A DNA stretch of 64,000 nt, taken from Flavobacteriia bacterium. GTDB lineage: Bacteria > Bacteroidota > Bacteroidia > Flavobacteriales_D > Crocinitomicaceae. The notes under the pieces are model-generated. The model was not told where the DNA came from and made no database searches. It was given only the letters and a program-made list of their open reading frames with translations. Location: positions 1 to 64,000 of the forward strand of contig CANLGD010000002.1 in NCBI GenBank assembly GCA_947490145.1, in the 5' to 3' direction. Each line of letters opens with the position of its first letter. Position 1 is the stretch's first letter. This document shows positions 26,121-34,752 of this stretch, one piece after another. The position numbers were made by a program, and so were the translations under genes.

Positions 26121-26999
26121 TTGAATATAGCTATATACGGTAGAAAAATTTCCAAGCAAAATACCTCCTATTTTGAAAACATTCTAAAAACACTTGACGT
26201 ATTGGGTTGGAATGCTGTTTTGGAAAAAGATTTAAAGGATCAACTTGAAAAAAAGGTTGGTATTTCTGATAAATACAAAACCTTTGAAACTTTCCACGAT
26301 TTAAAAAAAGGAATTGATTTGGCTGTAAGTGTAGGTGGTGATGGAACTTTCATTCAAATGGTAAAATACGTTCGGGATAGTGAAGTTCCAATTACTGGAG
26401 TTAATATGGGACGTTTGGGATTTTTAGCGAATGTGAATCCAGAAAATTTTGAACTAACGATGCAAATGGTGAAAGACAAAAAGTACGAATTCCAAAAACG
26501 TTCTTTGCTGAGAGTTCATACAAATGAAGACCTATTTGGAGAAGACAACATTGCCTTAAACGAAGTTACTTTGCACAAAAAAGATACTTCATCCATGATT
26601 ACAGTTCATGCAAGTTTGAACGATAATTATTTAAATTCTTATTGGGCAGACGGCTTGATTGTTGCAACACCAACTGGTTCAACAGCTTATAATTTAAGTT
26701 GTGGAGGACCAATTATCACTCCGGGTTGTCAAGTTCACATTCTTACTCCAATTGCACCGCATAATTTGAATGTTCGACCAATGGTTGTTCCGGATAATTT
26801 CCCCATAAAATTAAGCATTGAAGGTCGCGATCGAAAATACCTTATTAATTTAGATTCTAATTCAAAAAGTATTGCTCAAGAGGAAGAAGTAACTATTACC
26901 AAAGCAGAATTTTTAATAAATGTTGTCAAATTTGATGATAATAATTTTTTAGATACGATTAGAAATAAGATGTCTTGGGGAGTTGATAAGAGGAATTAG
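26121..26999 (+). CDS. nadK: NAD kinase
   Basis: 292 residues. The NAD kinase signature VSVGGDGTFIQM (G72-T76, with catalytic D74), GVNMGRLGFLA, NEVTLHKKDTSSM and WADGLIVATPTGSTAYNLSCGGPII are all present. It phosphorylates NAD to NADP in the cytoplasm. The start is a TTG at 26121; no ATG is available that keeps the family N-terminus (IAIYGR). The TTG is the end of a TAATTTTG sequence that looks like a -7 box, which would put the transcription start after the start codon, so that match is probably accidental. A 470-base gene-free stretch follows. Confidence 0.95.
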   Translation: MNIAIYGRKISKQNTSYFENILKTLDVLGWNAVLEKDLKDQLEKKVGISDKYKTFETFHDLKKGIDLAVSVGGDGTFIQMVKYVRDSEVPITGVNMGRLGFLANVNPENFELTMQMVKDKKYEFQKRSLLRVHTNEDLFGEDNIALNEVTLHKKDTSSMITVHASLNDNYLNSYWADGLIVATPTGSTAYNLSCGGPIITPGCQVHILTPIAPHNLNVRPMVVPDNFPIKLSIEGRDRKYLINLDSNSKSIAQEEEVTITKAEFLINVVKFDDNNFLDTIRNKMSWGVDKRN

Positions 27000-27469
27000 T
27001 AATTTACTTTTTTTAAAAACATTCTCCAAAATAATTTCTTTCCCAATTCAATCTCAGATTTAAAAGGGAAAGGCATGATGATTCAGTTTACAAATGGTAA
27101 ATCAAGACATCAATCTCTGTTTGATTATTAATTCTTGTTAAGAAAACCATAAATGTTCAGATTTGAAAAAGGAAAGAGAAGAACACGAAGTCTCAGCGAA
27201 GCTAAATAGCGGGTTATTTAAAGATTTTTTATGAAAAAGAATTCCAATAAGTAGAACAATGAATCCAATTTTGAAAAAGACTTTAGGGCGTCAGGCTCTA
27301 TTACGACTGAAAATTTAAGACTAAAACTTTGTGAAATATTAAATTTTTATTTAAAGTGATATAGTCTTGACTTGTGACCTTTGAACGCCTATTTCTATTT
27401 TATTAAATCTTTCATCTAAATTAGGTCAAAGTTTAAATATCTTAAAGCCCTAATATCCAGATATTCAAC
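27000..27469. other. Gene-free stretch after nadK
   Basis: 470 bases with no open frame of coding quality on either strand. Short readable pieces occur (for example EEHEVSAKLNSGLFKDF on the plus strand near 27175) but are broken by stops and match nothing I know. A GC-richer patch (27290-27320, GGGCGTCAGGCTCTATTACG) stands out from the surroundings. It may be decayed coding sequence. Confidence 0.5.
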
Positions 27470-28051
27470 TCATCCATGTATCGTTTCCTCTTTTCCATAT
27501 CGAGAAATCACTTCAGACTCAAAAGTAAGCCATTCGTTCCATCGTTTATTCACATCCACTTTTTCTGCATATTTGCGAGCAAACCCAATAAAAGTGCTGT
27601 AATGTCCAGCCTCACTAACCATTAAATCGTAGTAAAATTTTGACAATTCTGGGTCTGAAATTCTTTCTGAAAGCAATTTGAATCGTTCACAACTTCTTGC
27701 TTCAATCATTGCTGAAAATAACAAACGATCAACCAAACGTTGTTGTTTACTTCCGCCAGTCATCATAAATTTATACAATTCGTTAACGTAACTGTCTTTT
27801 CGCTCGGCTCCCAAAACAAAACCTCGTTTTTTGATTAACTCATGAACCAATTGAAAATGTTCGATTTCTTCCTTTGCCAAAGCCAATAGATCGGTCACTA
27901 ATTCTTCGTGTTCTGAATTATTCGCAATAATTGTGATAGCGTTTGTTGCAGCTTTTTGCTCGCACCAAGCGTGATCGGTCAAGATTTCTTCAATATTTGA
28001 TTCAACAATATTTACCCATCTTGGGTCTGTGGTAAGTTTTAATCCTAACAT
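27470..28051 (-). CDS. miaE: tRNA-(ms[2]io[6]A)-hydroxylase, MiaE-like
   Basis: 193 residues, a ferritin-like four-helix di-iron protein. The iron ligands are seen as E in ILTDHAWCEQKAA, EExxH in LAKEEIEHFQLV, E in MIEARSCERF and ExxH in VSEAGHYSTF. LKLTTDPRWVN at the start and SAMIEARSCERFKLL are diagnostic for MiaE, which hydroxylates the isopentenyl group on A37 of tRNAs. The dimethylallyl donor comes from the isoprenoid route to which ispG and ispD belong. It has its own -7 box upstream, so it is transcribed separately from the acyltransferase gene. Confidence 0.93.
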   Translation of the reverse strand: MLGLKLTTDPRWVNIVESNIEEILTDHAWCEQKAATNAITIIANNSEHEELVTDLLALAKEEIEHFQLVHELIKKRGFVLGAERKDSYVNELYKFMMTGGSKQQRLVDRLLFSAMIEARSCERFKLLSERISDPELSKFYYDLMVSEAGHYSTFIGFARKYAEKVDVNKRWNEWLTFESEVISRYGKEETIHG

Positions 28052-28067
28052 TTGTTTCGTTTTTGTA

Positions 28068-28075
28068 CAAAGTTA
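28068..28075 (-). promoter_or_regulatory. -7 box of the miaE promoter
   Basis: TAACTTTG on the minus strand matches TAnnTTTG and ends 16 bases before the miaE ATG (28051). Confidence 0.55.
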
Positions 28076-28087
28076 ATTAAAAAATAT

Positions 28088-28693
28088 TCACTTCTCAAAA
28101 AGAACAATAACTGCTTCTGGTAAATCTTTATAACAAAACGACTCTGAATTTTCAGCAATTTTAAATCCAAATTTACGGTAATAACGCGCTAATTTTTTGG
28201 TACATAAACCAAATGCAGCTTTAAAGTTTTGTACTTCTTTTAAATATGCTATTAATGATGAAATTAAATTATCAAGGACTTCTCCTGCGTTTCTATAGTC
28301 TTTTGCGATAGCAAGTTTTCCAACTTCACCTACTTTTGATTCTTTAAAACCTTTTAAAAAATCAGTAATCCAAACTTTATTTGGATAATAAATTTGCAGT
28401 GGGAAAATTTCATTAATTGCATTCAATATAATTTTATTTTCGCTAATTAATTCTTCAACCCAAGCAGTAAAAATGGTTTTAGAATCACAAATAATTCGAA
28501 TGTAAGCAATTGGTTTTTCCGCATCAAATGCACCAAAATGTATTGCATTTAAATCAAAATTATTAATTTCAAAATCCAAATCACTTGAAATCATTGATCT
28601 TAAATCTTGATCTTCTGAATAAATTTTATGACGCAATCGAAAAAGACTTTCCAACTCGTTTTTCGATTTCACTTCTCGGTAAATTATATCCAT
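28088..28693 (-). CDS. GNAT/acyl-homoserine-lactone-synthase-fold acyltransferase, unknown substrate
   Basis: 201 residues from the ATG at 28693. The N-terminal LFRLRHKIYSED resembles the RYxxY/F region of N-acyl amino acid synthases, followed by IHFGAFD..PIAYIRIICDS and VGEVGKLAIAKDYRNAGEVLDNLISSLIAYLK, a GNAT-like acyl-donor site, and KLARYYRKFGFKI. This order fits FeeM/LuxI-fold acyltransferases that use acyl carrier protein or CoA, but a plain N-acetyltransferase is also possible. A TTG codon nine bases upstream is a weaker start: the -7 box TATATTTG ends six bases before the ATG, which again implies a leaderless or very short leader. Confidence 0.7.
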   Translation of the reverse strand: MDIIYREVKSKNELESLFRLRHKIYSEDQDLRSMISSDLDFEINNFDLNAIHFGAFDAEKPIAYIRIICDSKTIFTAWVEELISENKIILNAINEIFPLQIYYPNKVWITDFLKGFKESKVGEVGKLAIAKDYRNAGEVLDNLISSLIAYLKEVQNFKAAFGLCTKKLARYYRKFGFKIAENSESFCYKDLPEAVIVLFEK

Positions 28694-28699
28694 ACAAAA

Positions 28700-28707
28700 C
28701 AAATATA
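28700..28707 (-). promoter_or_regulatory. -7 box upstream of the acyltransferase gene
   Basis: TATATTTG on the minus strand matches TAnnTTTG and ends six bases before the ATG at 28693, so the mRNA would have almost no leader. Confidence 0.5.
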
Positions 28708-28865
28708 GCTAGAGTTTATTTATCAAGTTCTCCTTTTTCGTTATTTTTAGTAACATTTTTGTTATTTACATGAGAAAACTTCAAAACTGTGACTTCAAAA
28801 ATGCCCAAAAGGAAAATTTTCTAAACAATCTCTGAAACTTTTGTTCGACGCATGAGTGATTTTTT

Positions 28866-28873
28866 TAATTTTG
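28866..28873 (+). promoter_or_regulatory. -7 box of the YyaL-type gene
   Basis: TAATTTTG matches TAnnTTTG; a TTTTG at 28839-28843 lies 22 bases upstream as a -33 candidate. The ATG follows 16 bases later. Confidence 0.65.
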
Positions 28874-28889
28874 TAAGAAATCCTATGCA

Positions 28890-30899
28890 ATGCACAAATT
28901 CACCAATGATTTAATAAAAGAAACAAGTCCATATTTATTGCAGCATGCACACAATCCAGTAAATTGGTTGCCTTGGTCTGAAGATGCTTTCAAAAAAGCC
29001 GAAGAGGAAGGAAAACTTGTATTGGTAAGTATCGGATATTCTGCCTGTCATTGGTGCCACGTTATGGAATATGAATCTTTTGAAGATGAGGAAGTTGCAA
29101 CTTGGATGAACCGTTATTTTGTGTGTATAAAAGTGGATCGTGAAGAGCGACCAGATGTGGATCAAGTTTACATGACGGCAGTGCAATTAATGACACAAAG
29201 AGGTGGTTGGCCTTTAAATTGTTTCACTTTACCTAACGGAAAACCAATTTATGGTGGAACTTATTTTCAAAAAGATCAATGGATTCAAATTCTTAAAAGC
29301 CTTGAGCAGACTTATAAAAATAAAAAAGCCGAAGTTCTAAATTATGCCGAAAAACTTACTGAAGGTGTTAATCAAAGTGAAGTTTTTAATGTGGCAAAAG
29401 CGTTTGAACCTTTTTCAAGAGAAAAATTAGATGAATTAATACTTCGTTGGACACATATATTTGATTCACTAGAAGGTGGAAATAATCGTGCTCCAAAATT
29501 TCCATTGCCAAATAATTGTGAATTTTTATTGCGTTTTGCAGTAACAAATAAAAATGAAAAAATATTAAACCATGTTTATTTGACTTTAGACAAAATGGCG
29601 TTTGGTGGAATTTTTGATCAAGTTGGTGGCGGATTTTCTCGATATTCGGTTGATGTCTTATGGAAAGTTCCTCATTTTGAAAAAATGCTATACGACAATG
29701 CACAATTGGTAAGTTTGTATTCAAAGGCATATCAATATTCTAAAAATGAAACATATAAACAAATTGTTATTCAAACTTTAGCTTGGACAGAAAGAGAAAT
29801 GACAAACGAAATTGGTGCTTTTTATAGTGCTTTGGATGCTGATTCTGAAGGTGTTGAGGGGAAATTTTATGTTTGGTCAGAAAAAGAGCTCAAAAATCTA
29901 TTGGAAGAAGATTATTCTTGGGTAAAAGAATTTTATAATGTCAATCAACTAGGTCATTGGGAAGAAGGAAATTATATTTTAATGAAAACTTCTCACAACA
30001 AAGATTTTGCAAAAAAAATGAAATTTTCTGAGGAAGAATTTTCTGTAAAAATCGCAAAAATAAATCAAATTTTACTTAACGAAAGAAGTTTACGCATATG
30101 TCCAGGATTAGATAACAAATGTTTAACTTCATGGAATGCAATGCAATTGAAAGGATATGTTGATGCTTATTTAGCATTTAATGATGAAACGTATTTGTTG
30201 GCCGCACTTAAAAATGCACGTTGGATTTTAAAACATCAATTAAAACAAGACGGAACACTTTTTCATAATTTTAACGCTGGAAAAAGTTCAATCAATGGTT
30301 TTTTAGAAGATTACGTGCATGTAGTTGCAGCATTTATTTCTCTTTATCAAGCTACTTTTGATGAAGATTGGCTTTTAAAAGCAAAAGATTTAAACGAAAC
30401 TACAATCAAATTATTTCAAGATAAGAAAAGTTTGATGTTTTATTTCACGGATGAAAACTCAGAATTAATTGCAAGACAGATGGATGTAAACGATAACGTT
30501 CTTCCTGCAACAAATAGTGTGATGTGTAAAAATTTGTTTGAAATCGGAACTTATTTTCATGAAGAAAATCTAATTGATCAGGCAAAACAGATGCTGATGA
30601 ATGTTTACGACGGAATGGAAAATTATGGCTCTGGATATTCTAATTGGGCTTTGTGTTTGATGAATTTCACTTCACCATTTTCAGAAATTTGCATCACTGG
30701 AAATAATTGGAAAAAGAATCTTTTAAAAATAAACGAAAACTACCTTCCAAATACTCTTTTTTCAGGAGGAAATAGAAGTAATTTACCAAGTTCAATAGGG
30801 AAGGATTTAAGCAAAGATTTCTTTTTTATCTGCGAAAATAAAACTTGTTCTTTACCCGAGGAAAATTTGGAGGAGTTTATAAAATCTATTTGTCTGTAA
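28890..30899 (+). CDS. Thioredoxin-domain protein of the YyaL/SSP411 family (DUF255)
   Basis: 669 residues. The N-terminal thioredoxin-like domain has the diagnostic [35 protein letters not shown] (redox C53 and C56) and [14 protein letters not shown] blocks, then GGWPLNCF. The C-terminal two thirds form an alpha/alpha barrel like N-acyl-glucosamine 2-epimerases ([51 protein letters not shown]). The family is widespread but has no proven activity. Cytoplasmic, with no signal peptide. Its own promoter is seen upstream; the next gene is 89 bases away. Confidence 0.92.
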   Translation: MHKFTNDLIKETSPYLLQHAHNPVNWLPWSEDAFKKAEEEGKLVLVSIGYSACHWCHVMEYESFEDEEVATWMNRYFVCIKVDREERPDVDQVYMTAVQLMTQRGGWPLNCFTLPNGKPIYGGTYFQKDQWIQILKSLEQTYKNKKAEVLNYAEKLTEGVNQSEVFNVAKAFEPFSREKLDELILRWTHIFDSLEGGNNRAPKFPLPNNCEFLLRFAVTNKNEKILNHVYLTLDKMAFGGIFDQVGGGFSRYSVDVLWKVPHFEKMLYDNAQLVSLYSKAYQYSKNETYKQIVIQTLAWTEREMTNEIGAFYSALDADSEGVEGKFYVWSEKELKNLLEEDYSWVKEFYNVNQLGHWEEGNYILMKTSHNKDFAKKMKFSEEEFSVKIAKINQILLNERSLRICPGLDNKCLTSWNAMQLKGYVDAYLAFNDETYLLAALKNARWILKHQLKQDGTLFHNFNAGKSSINGFLEDYVHVVAAFISLYQATFDEDWLLKAKDLNETTIKLFQDKKSLMFYFTDENSELIARQMDVNDNVLPATNSVMCKNLFEIGTYFHEENLIDQAKQMLMNVYDGMENYGSGYSNWALCLMNFTSPFSEICITGNNWKKNLLKINENYLPNTLFSGGNRSNLPSSIGKDLSKDFFFICENKTCSLPEENLEEFIKSICL

Positions 30900-30976
30900 T
30901 TTACGTTCTAAAGCAAAATTTTTACTTTTTTGTGAAAAATATTATTAAATCCAAATAAAAACTAAGTTTTTAATGT

Positions 30977-30984
30977 TATTTTTG
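30977..30984 (+). promoter_or_regulatory. -7 box directly upstream of a small membrane protein gene
   Basis: TATTTTTG fits TAnnTTTG and ends four bases before the ATG at 30989, implying a leaderless mRNA. The sequence is in an AT-rich context, so a chance match is possible. Confidence 0.5.
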
Positions 30985-30988
30985 TGAC

Positions 30989-31309
30989 ATGAGAATTTTA
31001 CTTCAAAAAGCAATTTTGATTGTACTTTTATTTTCGCTTTCGGCTTTGGTACTGAAAATGAATTTAAGACTATTCTCAGATTTCAATGAAGAATTATTGG
31101 AAGAAATATTGGACACTGATGAAAAAGATTCCAGTGATGAATCTGATGAAATGAAAATTTTTCATTTTCAGTCAGATTACAGGTTCATAACAAACGCAAA
31201 TCCAAGTTTTTATGTTTTTAATTCAAGTTTATTAAAAAAAGTTTGCTCATTAAAATACTGCGAACCAAACTTGGATAATCCTTTTTCTCCTCCAGAATTA
31301 ATAAGCTAA
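30989..31309 (+). CDS. Small acidic exported or membrane-anchored protein, unknown
   Basis: 106 residues. One N-terminal hydrophobic helix (ILLQKAILIVLLFSLSALVL), then a strongly acidic stretch (EELLEEILDTDEKDSSDESDE), and a C-terminal part with two cysteines (KVCSLKYCEPN) ending in NPFSPPELIS. Small proteins of this design are common before transporter genes in Bacteroidota and probably face the periplasm. No family is recognised. It precedes the SulP transporter by 240 bases, so a functional link is only a guess. Confidence 0.7.
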   Translation: MRILLQKAILIVLLFSLSALVLKMNLRLFSDFNEELLEEILDTDEKDSSDESDEMKIFHFQSDYRFITNANPSFYVFNSSLLKKVCSLKYCEPNLDNPFSPPELIS

Positions 31310-31549
31310 ATAAAATTTATTTTAATAACCGTTTTTGTCGTTGTTTTAAGTCTTAAATTTTACATTAGCCTTAGCTAACTTAAAAATCTAAAACTCTAAA
31401 ACGCCTAAAAACCATTTCTTAAAATTAAATGTTGATTTCTTGAATTGATTTAATTTAAATTCCTTACAAAGTAATTTTTAAATTTTTTTTGATTCTTGTT
31501 TTTCGTTCTATTTTGCAAAATCACTTTGCAAGCTTATTAATCAAATTTT

Positions 31550-33157
31550 ATGAATAAATTTTTTAAAAATTGGCGTTCTGACCTACCTGCCAGTTTGGTT
31601 GTTTTTTTGGTCGCTTTACCCTTATGTTTGGGTATTGCTTTAGCTTCAACAGGCGATGAACCAAGACTTTTTTCTGGAATTATTGCTGGAGTTGTTGGAG
31701 GAATTGTTGTTGGTTTTGCCAGTGGTTCAAAACTAGGGGTTTCTGGCCCCGCAGCTGGTTTGATAACAATTGTTATTGCTACAATCACAACTTTAGGAAG
31801 TTTTGAAGCTTTTCTTTTAGCAGTTGTTTTGTCTGGAGTTATTCAATTAATCGCAGGATTTCTAAAAGCTGGTGTAATCGGAAATTATTTTCCATCATCA
31901 GTAATTAAAGGAATGTTGGCTGCAATTGGGTTGACATTAATTCTAAAAGAAATTCCACATGCAGTTGGATATGATGTTGATTTTGTGGGAGATGAAGCTT
32001 TTTTTCAAGTTGATGGGCACAATACATTTTCAGAAATTTTCCTTGCACTTAACAAAATTAGTCCAGGAGCAATAATCATTAGCGTTATATCAATTCTGAT
32101 TTTAATTTTATTTGATAAACCATTTTTAAAAAAAATTGCACTATTCAAAATTCTTCCAGGAGCATTATTTGTTGTGCTTTTAGGGATTGGAACGAATTTA
32201 TTTTTCCAATGGTTTTATCCAGATTTATACCTAAATTCTAAACATTTAGTTACACTTCCTAAAGCAAATTCTTGGTCGGATTTTGTATCTTTCTTCACTT
32301 TTCCAGATTTTTCCGCCTTAAAAAACCCACAAGTTTATATTGTTGCAGGAACGATTGCACTTGTGGGAAGTATCGAAACCTTGCTAAGTGCTGAAGCAAC
32401 AGACAAATTAGATCCAGAAAAAAATCATACTTCTAGAGACAAAGAACTAAAAGCACAAGGTCTTGGAAATATTATTTCTGGTTTACTTGGAGGCTTACCT
32501 ATTACTCAAGTTATTGTAAGGAGTTCAGCAAATATAAATTCTGGTGGGAAATCAAAACTTTCAGCAATTTTGCATGGCTTTTTCCTTTTTTCATCCGTAC
32601 TATTAATTCCAAGTATATTAAATTTAATTCCATTAGCATCGTTGGCTGGACTTCTTGTAATGGTTGGTTATAAATTATCAAATATTAATTTATTTAAACA
32701 AATGTATAAACTTGGTTGGGATCAATTTTTGCCTTTTTTGTCAACGATCATTGCAATTCTACTAACAGATTTATTGCGTGGAATCGGAATCGGAATGCTA
32801 TTTGCCTTATTATTAGCAATATATAGTAAATCACAAAAATTTAAAAATTACCAGCAAGCATTTTTATATTTTATCCATTTTATATGGAAAAGAGAATTTA
32901 AGAAAAATTTAATTATTCAAAAAAGGAATAGCGAAGTTTCATTAATTCTGTTAAATAAAATTACTTTTTTAAATAAATTAAGACTTAATCAAGTTTTAGA
33001 TCGAATTAGCGAAAATGGAAAAATCATAATCGATGGAACCAATTGCAAAAAAATTGACATTGATATTCTTGAAATAATTCAAAATTTTATTAATCACCGG
33101 GCTCAAGAAAAATATATTCAAGTTGAAATAATAAACATCGAAAAAATAAAAAAATAA
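31550..33157 (+). CDS. SulP-family anion transporter with C-terminal STAS-like tail
   Basis: 535 residues. About eleven to fourteen membrane segments, with the SulP signature near the N-terminus (DLPASLVVFLVALPLCLGIALASTG), GVSGPAAGL, and GSIETLLSAEATDKLDPEKNHTSRDKELKAQGLGNIISGLLGGLPITQVIVRSSANI. The last 100 residues form a short STAS-like region (NKITFLNKLRLNQVLDRI..IIDGTNCKKIDIDILEII). The carbonic anhydrase gene starts 19 bases downstream, a pairing known for SulP bicarbonate carriers (BicA-like), so bicarbonate uptake or exchange is likely. Sulfate is the alternative substrate. Confidence 0.93.
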   Translation: MNKFFKNWRSDLPASLVVFLVALPLCLGIALASTGDEPRLFSGIIAGVVGGIVVGFASGSKLGVSGPAAGLITIVIATITTLGSFEAFLLAVVLSGVIQLIAGFLKAGVIGNYFPSSVIKGMLAAIGLTLILKEIPHAVGYDVDFVGDEAFFQVDGHNTFSEIFLALNKISPGAIIISVISILILILFDKPFLKKIALFKILPGALFVVLLGIGTNLFFQWFYPDLYLNSKHLVTLPKANSWSDFVSFFTFPDFSALKNPQVYIVAGTIALVGSIETLLSAEATDKLDPEKNHTSRDKELKAQGLGNIISGLLGGLPITQVIVRSSANINSGGKSKLSAILHGFFLFSSVLLIPSILNLIPLASLAGLLVMVGYKLSNINLFKQMYKLGWDQFLPFLSTIIAILLTDLLRGIGIGMLFALLLAIYSKSQKFKNYQQAFLYFIHFIWKREFKKNLIIQKRNSEVSLILLNKITFLNKLRLNQVLDRISENGKIIIDGTNCKKIDIDILEIIQNFINHRAQEKYIQVEIINIEKIKK

Positions 33158-33176
33158 AACTTTAAAACACAAAAAT

Positions 33177-33812
33177 ATGGAAAATTTTTATAAACAATTA
33201 TTAGAAAAAAACAAAGATTGGGTTGCGAAAAAATTAGATGAAAATCCTGAATTTTTTGATAATTTGGCTCAAGGACAAAAACCGCCGCTTTTATGGATAG
33301 GATGCTCAGATAGCCGGGTCCCTGCAAATGAGATTATTGGAGCTCCTCCAGGTGAAGTTTTTGTGCATAGAAACATTGCAAATATGGTAATTCATACTGA
33401 CATGAGTATGTTAAGTGTGCTGGATTACGCGGTTAATGCATTAAAAGTAAAGCACATAATTGTTTGTGGACATTATGGTTGCGGTGGTGTAAAAGCTGCA
33501 TTGACAAATGACTCAATAGGAATTATTGACAACTGGATTCGACACATCAAAGATGTTTACCGCTTTCATCACAAAGAATTGGATTTAATGAAAGATGAAA
33601 CAGAGCGTTTTAATCGTTTTGTGGAGTTAAACATTGTAGAACAAGTATACGATTTGGCAAAAACATCCATCGTCCAAAAAGCATGGGAAAGTGGACAAGA
33701 ATTAATGATTCATGGCTGGGTTTATGGGGTTCATAATGGATTGGTTAAAGATTTAAATCTTACAATGAAAGATAATAACTCTTTAGCTGAAGTGTATCAA
33801 TTAGATTTTTGA
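33177..33812 (+). CDS. can: Beta-class carbonic anhydrase
   Basis: 211 residues. The zinc ligands and catalytic dyad are present: C43, D45 and R47 in WIGCSDSRVPANE, and H99 and C102 in VCGHYGCGG. It interconverts CO2 and bicarbonate in the cytoplasm. Directly follows the SulP gene and is followed by a strong terminator, so the two form an operon for inorganic carbon uptake and conversion or pH control. The symbol is by family. Confidence 0.96.
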   Translation: MENFYKQLLEKNKDWVAKKLDENPEFFDNLAQGQKPPLLWIGCSDSRVPANEIIGAPPGEVFVHRNIANMVIHTDMSMLSVLDYAVNALKVKHIIVCGHYGCGGVKAALTNDSIGIIDNWIRHIKDVYRFHHKELDLMKDETERFNRFVELNIVEQVYDLAKTSIVQKAWESGQELMIHGWVYGVHNGLVKDLNLTMKDNNSLAEVYQLDF

Positions 33813-33829
33813 CTTTCAAACACATTTCC

Positions 33830-33860
33830 AAAGCCATCAGTTTATTTGGATGGCTTTTTT
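33830..33860 (+). terminator. Rho-independent terminator after the SulP-carbonic anhydrase operon
   Basis: AAAGCCATC (33830-33838) pairs with GATGGCTTT (33849-33857), loop AGTTTATTTG, followed by T residues. Confidence 0.85.
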
Positions 33861-33914
33861 GAAATTTTGTGAATTCTTAATTATTGGTATTGTTTTTGAA
33901 AGCTGTTTTTTTGT

Positions 33915-33922
33915 TAAATTTG
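33915..33922 (+). promoter_or_regulatory. -7 box upstream of the 33985 lipoprotein gene
   Basis: TAAATTTG matches TAnnTTTG, with TTTG at 33895-33898 as possible -33 box 16 bases upstream. It gives a leader of roughly 55 bases. Confidence 0.5.
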
Positions 33923-33984
33923 CAAAACAATATTTTGACTAAAATTATTAAGAGTCAACTTATAAAAAAAGCTGTTCTATAAAA

Positions 33985-34665
33985 ATGAAAAAATTATTCT
34001 TTTTGCTTTTTCTTCCTTTAATTTTCACATCTTGTATTGAGATTATTGACGATATTTCAATAAATTCTGATGGTAGTGGAAATTTTAAATATGTCGTTAA
34101 TTTGAGTGATAGTAAATTAAAAGTAAATTCAATTTTAGCACTTGATAGTTTGGATGGAAAAAAGGTTCCAAGTATTGAAGAAATAAAAAATATTGTTGCC
34201 GAGTATCAAGATAAATTAGAGCAGAAAGAAGGAATTTCTAACGTAAAAGTTGAAACTGATTATGTCAATTTCATTTTAAAATTTCAATGTGATTTTAAAA
34301 GTGTAAATGATTTGCAAAATGCGATTAAAGAAATTGCTATCGAAAAAGATAGAAAACAAGAATTAAAAGAAATGCAAGAAAATTGGTTATCGTGGGATGG
34401 ATCAAAACTAATTCGTTCTGTTCCAACTTTAACTACCGAAACAACTCAAAAATTAAAAAAGGAGGAAGCAGATGCATTAAAAATGGGCACTTATACTTCA
34501 ATTACCCGCTTTGATAGACTAATTGATAAAGTTGAAAACCCGAAGGCGACACTCTCAAAAAGTAATTTAGCTTGTATGATTAAAACCAATCCCCATGCTT
34601 TAATACAAAATTTAAGCATTTTAGAAAACACGATTTACCTTACAAATACTAAAAAACCACAATAA
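33985..34665 (+). CDS. Lipoprotein of unknown function
   Basis: 226 residues. Signal MKKLFFLLFLPLIFTSC has a lipobox (FTSC), giving Cys17 as the lipidated residue. The mature part starts IEIIDDISINSDGSGNFKYVVNLSDSK, a pattern found in small Bacteroidota lipoproteins, followed by a charged helical middle (IKEIAIEKDRKQELKEMQENW). No catalytic motif. It probably resides in the envelope. It precedes the DUF4836-like pair by 87 bases but a separate -7 box sits in between, so they are likely separate units. Confidence 0.8.
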   Translation: MKKLFFLLFLPLIFTSCIEIIDDISINSDGSGNFKYVVNLSDSKLKVNSILALDSLDGKKVPSIEEIKNIVAEYQDKLEQKEGISNVKVETDYVNFILKFQCDFKSVNDLQNAIKEIAIEKDRKQELKEMQENWLSWDGSKLIRSVPTLTTETTQKLKKEEADALKMGTYTSITRFDRLIDKVENPKATLSKSNLACMIKTNPHALIQNLSILENTIYLTNTKKPQ

Positions 34666-34702
34666 ATTTATTTATTTTTTCGGTTTAAACAATAAAATAA
34701 AT

Positions 34703-34710
34703 TATTTTTG
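34703..34710 (+). promoter_or_regulatory. -7 box of the DUF4836-like operon
   Basis: TATTTTTG fits TAnnTTTG and ends 42 bases before the ATG at 34753. The context is AT-rich. Confidence 0.5.
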
Positions 34711-34752
34711 TAACTTGCGTTTATAAACTTACCAAACGCTATTTTCTCTGAC

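Noticed and set aside
29386-29730. 114-codon minus-strand open frame
   Set aside because: Antisense to the YyaL-type gene, His- and Leu-rich without any domain.
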